Positions 1 through 5,917 of a DNA stretch of 6,914 nucleotides are shown piece by piece; within the stretch, counting starts at the first letter, position 1, and every line of letters begins with the position of its first letter. The stretch is taken from positions 1-6,914 of the forward strand of contig SEDG01000142.1 in NCBI GenBank assembly GCA_004295885.1, in the 5' to 3' direction. The notes under the pieces were generated by a model. The model was given only the letters and a program-made list of their open reading frames with translations, searched no databases and was not told the origin of the DNA. The position numbers and the translations under genes are program-made. This DNA comes from Pedobacter sp. (lineage in GTDB: Bacteria; Bacteroidota; Bacteroidia; Sphingobacteriales; Sphingobacteriaceae).

Positions 1-2285
1 ATTTTGGTGCTGTAAAAGACATCACTCACACTTAATTTTAAAGATGCTTTTTTAGCTAATAGCTGTTTTTGCAAACCTACTGTTAACCCCCAATTTCCTT
101 TAATGTCTAAAGGTCCGTAATAATTTCTGCTTTGGTAGTTTCCAATTACTTCGCCAGTTACTGTAGGACTAATTTTTAGGATATTATTAGAACTGAAATT
201 AAAGGCAACACGGCTATTTTTTAAATCCGTATTCACCAAGTTACCACTATATAATCCGTAATAAACCAGTGCGTTATTGGTACTGTTTAACCATTTTCCA
301 AGGGTGATTGGAAAGCCAAAGCTAAAATTGAAATAATCAAATGCTGCTAAATTTCTATTTGTTTGTATCACTGAGTTTGGTTGAGTATCTGGCGATAGCA
401 CCGTCAGGATGTTATCTGTTGTTTTACTATAGCCTAATTTAGTAATGTACTTTTGCTGGTAAGTATGTGTAAGCTCAAATGAGTTAGTAAGCTCTGGTTT
501 TAAGTAAGGGTTTCCTGTACTATAAGTTAAAGGGTCTAAGAAAACTTTAAACGGATTTAACTGGCGATAAGAAGGGCGATTTATCCTTCTGCTTAACGAA
601 ATTCCCAAATCACTGTTTTCAGTGAACTTGTAGCCAACGTATGCGCTTGGAAATAACTGAGTGTAATTTCTATCAAACGTACTTTGGTCGGTTAATTGAA
701 ATCCATCCGCATTAGTGTTTTCGGCTCTTAATCCTAGTTGTATGCTTAGTTTTTTGAAAGAGCGTGAAGCATTCAGGTAAGCTGCGTTAATATTTTCATC
801 ATAAATAAAATGATTGCTTTTATTAACATCTAATATGGAAGTGCCATTACTTAAGTCAAAAAATTGAACATCATTATCAGATTTTACCCAACTGCTTTTT
901 ATGCCCATTTCTAATTTGGTTTTAATAGCTTTTATTTGTTGTTGGTAATCAACTCTAAATGATTTAATACTCAAGCTTCCGTTCAAATTACCTCTTAATT
1001 GATAAGGATTTTTCGATTGAGCACCATTAACATCGAAATAATTGGTAAGGTTGTTTTGTATTTCTTCTGAAGTAAAATTTGCATAATCTAAGTCAATGGC
1101 TAATTCTTTGCCAGCAGTATCTAACTTATGACGATAGTTTAAATTGATACTGTTGTTCTCACGGTGAGGCGAATTATCGGCCACAGTATTAAAAGTACCG
1201 GTACTTTGAGATTGCCCATTAAATGAGTTAGCTAAGTTGTTTGAGTTTACCTCTCCCGTGTTATAATTGCCATTGGCAGAAAAACCAACGGTGATGTCCT
1301 TATTGAGGTAAAAATCACTACCTATTCTGGCGTTGTGGTTATTGAATTGAAATTTGCTGTAATTATCATAATTATTACTTCCTGTAAGCTGATTGTTAAG
1401 ATTGTAAAAATCTCTAAAAATAGCTAACTGATTAAAGTTTTGGTTGAAGCCATAACTGTATGAGCCAAAAAAATTCGCGGTTTTTGTACGATGGTTAAAA
1501 TTAAAGGATGGATTAAGTTTGGCATATTTTCCTTGTCCGTAACTTAATGTTGCATTACCATTAGTTCCTACATTATTTCCTTTCTTAAGTTTAATGTCGA
1601 TAATCCCTGCATTGCCTGCTGCATCATACTTTGCAGAGGGATTGGTGATTAAATCAATTTTATCAATTTGGTTGGCCGATATACCTTTTAACATACTTGC
1701 TAAATCTTGACCAGACATTGGGACTGGTTTGCCATCAATCATTACCATTACACCTTGTTTGCCACGCATAGCGATGGTTTCATTTTGGTCTAAGGTGATT
1801 CCAGGTGCCTTCGCCAATACTTCAAGTGCAGTGCTGCCTACTGCAGAAATAGAATTCTCCACATTAATAACAGTCTTATCATATTGCTGTTGTATAAATG
1901 GGCGAGTAGCAGTTACAGTTACTTCATTTAATTTTTTAGCTATAGCCTTAAGGTTGATTTTTCCTAAATCTATGTCCTTATTTAAGTTAATTACCGCAGA
2001 TGAATATTTTTCAAAACCCATACTTTGAGTAATGATCATATAATCGCCCGATGGTATTTTTTCGAAAATGAATGCTCCATCAGCATTGCTATATTCTATC
2101 TTAACAAGTGATTTGTCGGCACCTTTTACTAGGTGAACATCGATGCCATCTACTTTTGCATTGTCGCTATTCAAAATTCCTTTGAGTGTAAACGACTGTT
2201 TTTCTTGTGCACTTGCAGTATTTATGTAAGTGCTTACGTAAATTATCATCGCTGATAGGTAGCCTATGTATTTTAAAATCTTCAT
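1..2285 (-). CDS. TonB-dependent receptor with carboxypeptidase-like N-terminal domain (3' end outside window)
   Basis: An outer-membrane beta-barrel receptor that would take up a substrate using TonB energy; the substrate cannot be told from the sequence. The reading frame is open from the ATG at 2283-2285 to the window edge (761 codons), so the last barrel strands are missing. Residues 1-26 form a signal peptide ending in TASA before Q27. Residues ~30-115 look like a carboxypeptidase-regulatory-like beta-sandwich (SNADGAFIFEKIPSGDY around 66-82). The linker LNEVTVTATRPF (119-130) leads into a plug at ~135-235 with VMIDGKPVPMSG near 181-192 and LITNPSAKYDAAGNAGIIDI near 212-231. The rest alternates Asn/Tyr-rich strands typical of the OMP_b-brl_3 (PF14905) family, with the characteristic SRRINRPSYRQLNPF late in the barrel. 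No SusD partner is visible. It lies downstream of the ABC operon but behind a terminator and its own promoter, so it is probably transcribed separately. Confidence 0.93.
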   Translation of the reverse strand, partial: MKILKYIGYLSAMIIYVSTYINTASAQEKQSFTLKGILNSDNAKVDGIDVHLVKGADKSLVKIEYSNADGAFIFEKIPSGDYMIITQSMGFEKYSSAVINLNKDIDLGKINLKAIAKKLNEVTVTATRPFIQQQYDKTVINVENSISAVGSTALEVLAKAPGITLDQNETIAMRGKQGVMVMIDGKPVPMSGQDLASMLKGISANQIDKIDLITNPSAKYDAAGNAGIIDIKLKKGNNVGTNGNATLSYGQGKYAKLNPSFNFNHRTKTANFFGSYSYGFNQNFNQLAIFRDFYNLNNQLTGSNNYDNYSKFQFNNHNARIGSDFYLNKDITVGFSANGNYNTGEVNSNNLANSFNGQSQSTGTFNTVADNSPHRENNSINLNYRHKLDTAGKELAIDLDYANFTSEEIQNNLTNYFDVNGAQSKNPYQLRGNLNGSLSIKSFRVDYQQQIKAIKTKLEMGIKSSWVKSDNDVQFFDLSNGTSILDVNKSNHFIYDENINAAYLNASRSFKKLSIQLGLRAENTNADGFQLTDQSTFDRNYTQLFPSAYVGYKFTENSDLGISLSRRINRPSYRQLNPFKVFLDPLTYSTGNPYLKPELTNSFELTHTYQQKYITKLGYSKTTDNILTVLSPDTQPNSVIQTNRNLAAFDYFNFSFGFPITLGKWLNSTNNALVYYGLYSGNLVNTDLKNSRVAFNFSSNNILKISPTVTGEVIGNYQSRNYYGPLDIKGNWGLTVGLQKQLLAKKASLKLSVSDVFYSTK
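2220..2243. repeat. Near-perfect 24-bp dyad inside the receptor signal-peptide codons, similar to the 2370-2389 dyad
   Basis: The left arm is ATTTATGTAAG and the right arm CTTACGTAAAT, separated by TG, with one mismatched pair (2225/2238). The core TTATGTAAG is shared with the dyad at 2370-2389, and the two centres are 148 bp apart. It falls in codons 15-22 of the receptor gene. It may be a second binding site of the same regulator, or chance in signal-peptide coding DNA. Confidence 0.35.
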
Positions 2286-2323
2286 ATTAGTTGCTTTTTT
2301 TGATGTTTTATTGGTTTATAACA

Positions 2324-2331
2324 CAAATATA
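2324..2331 (-). promoter_or_regulatory. Bacteroidota -7 promoter element for the TonB receptor gene
   Basis: On the minus strand this reads TATATTTG, a full match to the Bacteroidota sigma-ABfr -7 consensus TAnnTTTG. It lies about 38 bp before the receptor start codon, which would give a leader of about 30 nt. No convincing -33 TTG element is seen, which is common in this phylum. Confidence 0.6.
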
Positions 2332-2369
2332 TAACTAAGGAAATAATATAGAATGTTAAAATTTGTTAA

Positions 2370-2389
2370 TTATGTAAGTTGTTACATAA
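2370..2389. promoter_or_regulatory. Perfect 8-bp-arm dyad upstream of the receptor promoter, candidate operator
   Basis: The sequence TTATGTAAGTTGTTACATAA has perfect 8-bp inverted arms around a GTTG centre. It is centred about 50 bp upstream of the -7 element of the receptor gene and beyond the terminator of the ABC operon, a place suited to a dimeric regulator. It has no T-run on either side and a purely AT-biased stem, so it is a poor terminator. No named regulator box (Fur, Zur or similar) is matched with confidence. That it is an operator is inference. Confidence 0.4.
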
Positions 2390-2407
2390 ATATATGTCTC
2401 AATAAAA

Positions 2408-2435
2408 AAGTCCTAGATTTTAAAATCTAGGACTT
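2408..2435 (-). terminator. Rho-independent terminator of the ABC/DUF3299 operon
   Basis: A perfect 28-bp palindrome with 14-base arms (AAGTCCTAGATTTT and its exact complement). Read on the minus strand it is followed by CTTTTTTATT, giving the T-run expected for intrinsic termination. It begins 28 bp past the stop codon of the DUF3299-like gene and separates that operon from the receptor gene promoter. There is no matching T-run on the plus strand, so it is directional. Confidence 0.88.
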
Positions 2436-2463
2436 CATACTGTAATAATCGCAGTTAAATCAG

Positions 2464-2907
2464 TTATAGCGCCTTGGCTGCGGTTAAGCTTATTGGTGGC
2501 ACATCCATAGAATTTGCGGTGCTTAACTTTAAGTTCCCTTTAATTTTAACCGTTTGATAAGTGAATTTTATAGGTTCAATTAATTCTACCATCACCATTA
2601 CAGGAATTCCATTTTTACCGCAAAAAAAACATTGGTTGATGGGTAAAGTAGAAAGCATAAACTTAGTTTGCTTCATTCCATCCTTAATTGGAACGATATA
2701 ACCTTCTAATTCAAAAGGTTTGTTGGCATATTTTTTAATCTCAGGACCAAAAATAGCATACATTTCAGTGTCTTTAACGGTCTTAAAATCTACGCTTCCA
2801 ATAACATCCCAATTGGCAGATAAAATTTGGTCGCTTGGGTCATGTTGTGCTTTGGCAGAAAAAGCAAAGCCGATAAATAATAAAAATATAAAACTCAGTT
2901 TCTTCAT
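2464..2907 (-). CDS. Exported DUF3299-like protein with a CxxC motif
   Basis: A 147-aa exported protein of unknown biochemical role, here the last gene of an ABC operon. Residues 1-20 are a signal peptide (MKKLSFIFLLFIGFAFSAKA), cleaved before Q21. The mature part contains FELEGYIVPIKDGMKQTKFM (66-84) and LSTLPINQCFFCGKNG (86-100), then VKIKGNLKLS (120-129). This resembles DUF3299 (PF11736), whose members share the G-Y-V-V-P-L core and a later 'V-x-G-x-L' strand. The C93-F-F-C96 pair could bind a metal or form a disulfide. The frame extends upstream to 3003, but the ATG at 2905-2907 is chosen because the signal peptide follows it directly and the extension would lie inside the permease gene. 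The permease stop is 4 bp away, so the two are almost certainly co-translated. As I recall, DUF3299 proteins sit beside LolD/LolE-like pairs in the Vibrio Zrg zinc-uptake cluster. The export call is firm; the family call is moderate. Confidence 0.8.
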   Translation of the reverse strand: MKKLSFIFLLFIGFAFSAKAQHDPSDQILSANWDVIGSVDFKTVKDTEMYAIFGPEIKKYANKPFELEGYIVPIKDGMKQTKFMLSTLPINQCFFCGKNGIPVMVMVELIEPIKFTYQTVKIKGNLKLSTANSMDVPPISLTAAKAL

Positions 2908-2911
2908 TATA

Positions 2912-4147
2912 TTAGTTTTTAGCAAGTATTTTAGAAATATTAGAGCGGTAAGCCTGCATTGCAGGAATAATTGATGCAAATATACCAATAGCCAAACCAG
3001 CAAGCAATAAATAAACTTCAGATGTAATAAAAATCATACCAGTTAACTTCGCTTGGCTGCTTTCCTGGTAATGAGCAATTAGTTCTAATGCAAAATGCCC
3101 TAAAGCAATGCCTACAATTGTTCCGGCGATTGTTAATATTAATCCTTCGAGTATTACAATCACAAAAAGCTTGGTTCTCGAAGCGCCAAGGGTTCTCATT
3201 ATAGCTAAGTCGTAGCTTCTTTCTTTTAGTGAATTGTATAGGTTTACAAAAACGCTGATCGCTGCAATGAGCATAATCAATATTGCAAACCATTGTAAGG
3301 TATCAACTCCAACGCCAATTAGAGAAAATAACCTCGTACTTTCCATTGCAGGAGATGCTGATTGTAAATTTGTTCCTTGATTAACCATTCTTGGAAACAT
3401 CACTACAGACATCGGAGAGCGGTATTGGATTAAAAGAGATGTGATTTCTCGGTCTTCACTCTTCTCCCGAGAAGTCGGGATTTCGCTCTGCTCAACGTCT
3501 TCCGTTTTACCTTTTCCATTTTCCATCCCTTCCTCGCCATGCATTTCCCAAACACTGGCAATGTTCGTTAAAATCAAATTGTCAGTTACATTTCCTTGTG
3601 GGGCTAAAATGCCAGTCACCTTGTAAGCGTGGTCTTTATGTAAATCTTTATTTTCGGTTAGTCCGTGTGCACCAAAAAAAGTATCGCCAACTTTTAAATT
3701 TTGTTCTTTTGCGACGTTTATTCCTACTGTGGCTTCTAAATCAGCATTCCAAAATTTACCGCTTTGTAATTTTAAGCCATAAAGGCTGATGAAATTACTG
3801 TCGGTTCCAACAATGCGAACGCCATTGTAATTGTCGCCCAAGGCTAGCGGAGTTGCTCGTTTAACGAAGGGGTTGTGAGACAATTCATTCGCATCTTTCA
3901 AGGGGATGTTCCCCGTAGGAAAATCGATGTAATAAATGCTACTTAATATTAATTGTAGCGGACTACCTTTAGCACCAACAACTAAATCAATGTCTTTTGA
4001 ATTATTGTTTAATTTCTCTTCAATTTGGGTCGATGCCAATAACAAAATCGTTAAAATGCCTGTGCCAAAGGCAATCAGCATGATATTTAATCCTGACGAT
4101 AATGGCTTAGACCATATACTTTTCCAGCTTATCTTAAATGGACTCAT
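2912..4147 (-). CDS. ABC transporter permease, FtsX/MacB/LolE-like
   Basis: A 411-aa inner-membrane permease with the MacB-type layout: one N-terminal helix (~20-40), a large periplasmic domain (~41-280), then three helices (~285-305, 326-352 and 377-396). The FtsX signature region SLKERSYDLAIMRTLGASRT (306-325) is clear; it precedes the third helix and contacts the ATPase in this family. Type VII ABC proteins of this kind usually move lipoproteins or drive periplasmic partners by mechanotransmission rather than forming a channel. The start at 4147 overlaps the ATPase stop in an ATGA junction, indicating translational coupling. A charged stretch at ~204-236 (EEGMENGKGKTEDVEQ and onward) interrupts the periplasmic domain and contains a palindromic DNA repeat. 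The neighbouring DUF3299-like protein is the likely periplasmic partner. The substrate is unknown; zinc or another metal is a guess from the Zrg analogy. Confidence 0.93.
   Translation of the reverse strand: MSPFKISWKSIWSKPLSSGLNIMLIAFGTGILTILLLASTQIEEKLNNNSKDIDLVVGAKGSPLQLILSSIYYIDFPTGNIPLKDANELSHNPFVKRATPLALGDNYNGVRIVGTDSNFISLYGLKLQSGKFWNADLEATVGINVAKEQNLKVGDTFFGAHGLTENKDLHKDHAYKVTGILAPQGNVTDNLILTNIASVWEMHGEEGMENGKGKTEDVEQSEIPTSREKSEDREITSLLIQYRSPMSVVMFPRMVNQGTNLQSASPAMESTRLFSLIGVGVDTLQWFAILIMLIAAISVFVNLYNSLKERSYDLAIMRTLGASRTKLFVIVILEGLILTIAGTIVGIALGHFALELIAHYQESSQAKLTGMIFITSEVYLLLAGLAIGIFASIIPAMQAYRSNISKILAKN
3461..3480. repeat. Compound palindrome in the permease gene, interspersed-repeat type
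   Basis: The plus strand reads CTTCTCCCGAGAAGTCGGGA. It holds two overlapping inverted repeats: CTTCTC-CC-GAGAAG (3461-3474) and TCCCGA-GAAG-TCGGGA (3465-3480). TCCCGA/TCGGGA palindromes are, as far as I know, common dispersed elements in Sphingobacteriaceae genomes. It stays in frame on the minus strand and encodes permease residues I223-E228 (IPTSRE) plus flanking polar residues. Its GC content is higher than its surroundings. Confidence 0.5.
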
Positions 4148-4773
4148 GCTAAATTGTAGGTATGGGTAAATGCATCTTTAACTCTTTTATCGTGGGTAGC
4201 CACAATTAATGTGGCCTGATTTAAACCAGATTGCTGCATTAATAATTGCAGAACTGCTTCTGCATTTTTATCATCCAAACTAGAGGTTGGCTCATCTGCA
4301 ATTAATAAGGCAGGTTTGTTTATTACGGCTCTTGCAATAGAAACGCGTTGTAATTGACCCTGACTCAAAGTCGAAGGATAGGCATCTTTTTTATGAAGAA
4401 TATCTAGGGAATTTAAAACTTCATCAATACGTTGATGGTCTTCGGGAAGCTTTGCAAAACTTTGTGCTAAAAGCAAGTTTTCTGCGATGGTTAAACTTTT
4501 TATCAAGTGTGGGCGTTGAAAAATTATCCCGATGTTACGCCCCCTGAATTGGTCTAAATTTTTGCTAGATAGACTGTAGATGGAAGTTTTGTTTATGTTG
4601 ACTTCCCCTTGTTTTGGTTTTAAAATGCCTGTTAAAATATGTAAAAGTGTTGTTTTTCCACTTCCAGATTCACCCAGCAGCAACCATTGCTCTCCATTAT
4701 TAATTTGCCAATCCTTAAAACTGATTGGTTTGGTGTTTTTATAACTGTGTGATACAGATTTAATTGAAATCAT
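4144..4773 (-). CDS. ABC transporter ATP-binding protein, LolD/MacB-like
   Basis: A 209-aa cytoplasmic ATPase that powers the overlapping permease. All catalytic motifs are present: Walker A GESGSGKTT (34-42), Q-loop IIFQRPH (83-89), signature LSQGQLQR (136-143, with Q in place of the usual second G of LSGGQ), Walker B ALLIADEP (155-162, catalytic E161), D-loop SSLD (164-167) and switch His in ATHD (H194). The length is slightly below the ~220-230 aa usual for LolD, with a short C-terminus. It is the first gene of the minus-strand operon, and its TGA stop shares bases with the permease ATG. The closest named relatives by eye are LolD and the MacB nucleotide-binding domain, but the operon has one permease and no fused domain, so neither symbol is assigned. 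Confidence 0.95.
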   Translation of the reverse strand: MISIKSVSHSYKNTKPISFKDWQINNGEQWLLLGESGSGKTTLLHILTGILKPKQGEVNINKTSIYSLSSKNLDQFRGRNIGIIFQRPHLIKSLTIAENLLLAQSFAKLPEDHQRIDEVLNSLDILHKKDAYPSTLSQGQLQRVSIARAVINKPALLIADEPTSSLDDKNAEAVLQLLMQQSGLNQATLIVATHDKRVKDAFTHTYNLA

Positions 4774-4801
4774 TCTTGTTTTAACTCGGTTTAGCTCGAT
4801 A

Positions 4802-4809
4802 CAAAAATA
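4802..4809 (-). promoter_or_regulatory. Bacteroidota -7 promoter element for the ABC operon
   Basis: On the minus strand this reads TATTTTTG, matching TAnnTTTG exactly, about 28 bp upstream of the ATPase start codon. It would give a short leader of about 20-25 nt and drive ATPase, permease and DUF3299-like gene as one transcript to the terminator at 2408-2435. No clear -33 element was found. Confidence 0.6.
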
Positions 4810-4906
4810 ACAGATACAATTTAAAAGTATGGTTTGAACTTGTAAAGTCTTTGCTACTGCGATTAACTCTTAAAAAGATGACAGTGTTTACTATTTCTTT
4901 TTTTGA

Positions 4907-4914
4907 TAATATTG
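4907..4914 (+). promoter_or_regulatory. Possible -7 promoter element for the small-protein operon
   Basis: TAATATTG followed by CACC matches TAnnTTTG with one mismatch, and the TTGCACC context is typical of Bacteroidota transcription starts. It would give a leader of about 110 nt to the lipoprotein gene at 5032. A shifted alternative, TATTATTTG at 4968-4976, has one base too many between the TA and TTTG parts. Neither is certain. Confidence 0.3.
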
Positions 4915-4962
4915 CACCTTTAAATTAATTTTTTAACTATTAATTAACTGACAATAAATATT

Positions 4963-4996
4963 TTACATATTATTTGGATATGTAAGTTTTTTTTTA
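4963..4996 (+). promoter_or_regulatory. Inverted repeat followed by a long T-run in the lipoprotein leader
   Basis: TTACATAT (4963-4970) and ATATGTAA (4978-4985) are exact inverted copies with a 7-base spacer, followed by G and a run of T. The arms share ATGTAA/TTACAT with the dyads near the receptor gene. The stem is AT-rich and weak as a terminator, so it may be an operator or a weak attenuator. It lies 36-69 bp before the lipoprotein start. The 258-bp divergent intergenic region (4774-5031) otherwise shows only the promoters listed. Confidence 0.3.
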
Positions 4997-5031
4997 TTGC
5001 GGAATGTTTAACCATTTAATCTATAAAAACT

Positions 5032-5493
5032 ATGAAAAAACTTGCCATGTTTTCAATTACCTTACTCATTTTTATTTGCTCCTGTAAGCAAAAGGATAAT
5101 GTTGTTGATTTGCCAGCCATCAAAGAGAAAATTGCGCAAAACAAAAATTATATCGCTTACAGCAACGATATGAACGAGCTGATGCTTGCTGGGGTCAATA
5201 GAGAAATTTCGTATAAAGGAGCGAACATTAACCTACTCAATCAGGAAATAAGCAAAGCAACAACTCTTGAAAAACGTATAGAATTATACAAGAGAGTAGG
5301 GATTATAGGTGGTGAGAAATTGGCTACTTTGCAATTTAGCTCAAATGACAATTTAATTAAATTATTAAAGGAAATGCCAGAACTTAAAAATTTAAGTAAG
5401 GAACAGTTGGCAGACGTTTTAATGTTTAAATCCACAGTTGGAAAAGAAGACATAGAAAAATCAGCAGGTAAAATCTTAAACCCAGAAAAATAA
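5032..5493 (+). CDS. Small lipoprotein of unknown function
   Basis: A 153-aa envelope lipoprotein; no family is recognised. The signal peptide MKKLAMFSITLLIFICSC has lipobox I15-C16-S17-C18, so C18 is the likely lipidated residue. The following KQKDN is charged, and Bacteroidota use charged residues just after the lipid Cys as surface-export signals, so the cell surface is possible (inference). The mature protein is rich in Lys, Glu, Asn and Leu and appears mostly helical. It has no further Cys and no visible catalytic motif. The stretch LIKLLKEMPELKNLSKEQLADVLM (over about residues 108-131) looks like two amphipathic helices. It is the first gene of a plus-strand run, and the next start codon follows its TAA after only 2 bp, so the pair is co-transcribed and perhaps functionally linked. 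Confidence 0.85.
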   Translation: MKKLAMFSITLLIFICSCKQKDNVVDLPAIKEKIAQNKNYIAYSNDMNELMLAGVNREISYKGANINLLNQEISKATTLEKRIELYKRVGIIGGEKLATLQFSSNDNLIKLLKEMPELKNLSKEQLADVLMFKSTVGKEDIEKSAGKILNPEK

Positions 5494-5495
5494 TC

Positions 5496-5846
5496 ATGAA
5501 AAAGATAATCATTATTATATTATGCTGTGTATTGACTAATTCATTAACAGCTCAAAATAAGGTAAGTGTTGCAGATGTAGGTGGGCCTGGCTGTTTGGCT
5601 GCTTACAATAATTCGTACAATCAGTTTGAGTATCAATTTAAGTCAGATATTTTAGGTTGCATAGGCGGATTGGTGGGGACATAGTATGATGTATACAGAA
5701 ATGGAGGCAGGCCAGATCCAGGGATTGCAGTAGATGCTATATTAAATGCAAGCTGTGCCCAAGACGCATTGAACAGATTTTATACAAATGTAGATTTAGC
5801 AGCGGATTCTTTTGTTGCTTGTAGTGGTCTTGAGATAACAAATTAA
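5496..5846 (+). pseudogene. Secreted four-cysteine protein gene interrupted by an in-frame TAG
   Basis: The ATG at 5496 opens a frame that stops at TAG (5682-5684) after 62 codons but continues in the same frame without any other stop to TAA at 5844-5846, giving 116 codons in all. Residues 1-20 are a Sec signal peptide (MKKIIIIILCCVLTNSLTAQ). The mature product would carry four Cys at 33, 55, 87 and 109, with C33-C55 and C87-C109 both spaced Cx21C on either side of the stop. The downstream half begins YDVYRNGGRPDPG, looks like ordinary protein and lacks its own in-frame ATG near the stop. The terminator-like hairpin follows the second stop, not the first, which supports the full-length gene as ancestral. 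It is 2 bp behind the lipoprotein gene. Explanations are a recent nonsense mutation, a sequencing error or readthrough; mutation or error is more likely. The family is not recognised. If the stop is real, a 42-aa truncated secreted peptide with two Cys would be made. Confidence 0.7.
5682..5684 (+). other. Internal amber codon in the four-cysteine protein gene
   Basis: TAG directly follows GGG ACA and precedes TAT GAT GTA TAC. A single base change from TGG, CAG, AAG, GAG, TAT, TAC, TCG or TTG would create it. No recoding element, such as a selenocysteine-type hairpin, is evident just downstream. Confidence 0.85.
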
Positions 5847-5874
5847 AAATAACTGATAATAAATTGTAAATTTG

Positions 5875-5910
5875 ATAGGGTGAACTAACGGTTTACCCTA
5901 TTTTATTTTG
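5875..5910 (+). terminator. Hairpin with T-rich tail after the four-cysteine protein gene
   Basis: Arms ATAGGGTGAAC (5875-5885) and GTTTACCCTAT (5891-5901) form an 11-bp stem with one G-T pair and a TAACG loop, followed by TTTATTTTG. This fits an intrinsic terminator for the 5032-5846 transcript, 28 bp after its final stop. It also lies only 17 bp before the next start codon, so it could instead be a leader structure of the following gene. Confidence 0.65.
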
Positions 5911-5917
5911 TATAAAT

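Noticed and set aside
1729..2028. Plus-strand open frame of 99 codons
   Set aside because: It lies wholly opposite the plug-domain codons of the TonB receptor and its translation shows no family features.
2408..2435. The 28-bp perfect palindrome as a regulator site or mobile-element end
   Set aside because: Its position just after a stop codon and the T-run on the minus strand explain it fully as a terminator; no direct repeats or transposase are nearby.
2720..2974. Plus-strand 84-codon frame
   Set aside because: It is antisense to the DUF3299-like gene and the end of the permease gene, with no independent support.
2908..3003. N-terminal extension of the DUF3299-like gene to an ATG at 3003
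   Set aside because: The extra 32 residues lie inside the permease gene in another frame and would place a second hydrophobic stretch before a clean signal peptide starting at 2907.
3018..3293. Minus-strand 91-codon frame and the plus-strand frames between 3441 and 4169
   Set aside because: All are alternative frames of the permease gene, which has unambiguous family motifs.
5241..5453. Minus-strand 70-codon frame
   Set aside because: It is antisense to the lipoprotein gene, which has a lipobox and good spacing to its downstream neighbour.
5682..5684. Pyrrolysine or selenocysteine recoding at the internal stop
   Set aside because: The codon is TAG, not TGA, so selenocysteine does not apply. 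Pyrrolysine machinery is not known as a feature of this phylum, and nothing in the window encodes it.
5032..5846. Bacteriocin plus immunity lipoprotein pair
   Set aside because: The small secreted Cys protein next to a lipoprotein invites the idea, but there is no leader-peptidase site, modification enzyme or dedicated exporter nearby, and neither protein matches a family I recognise.
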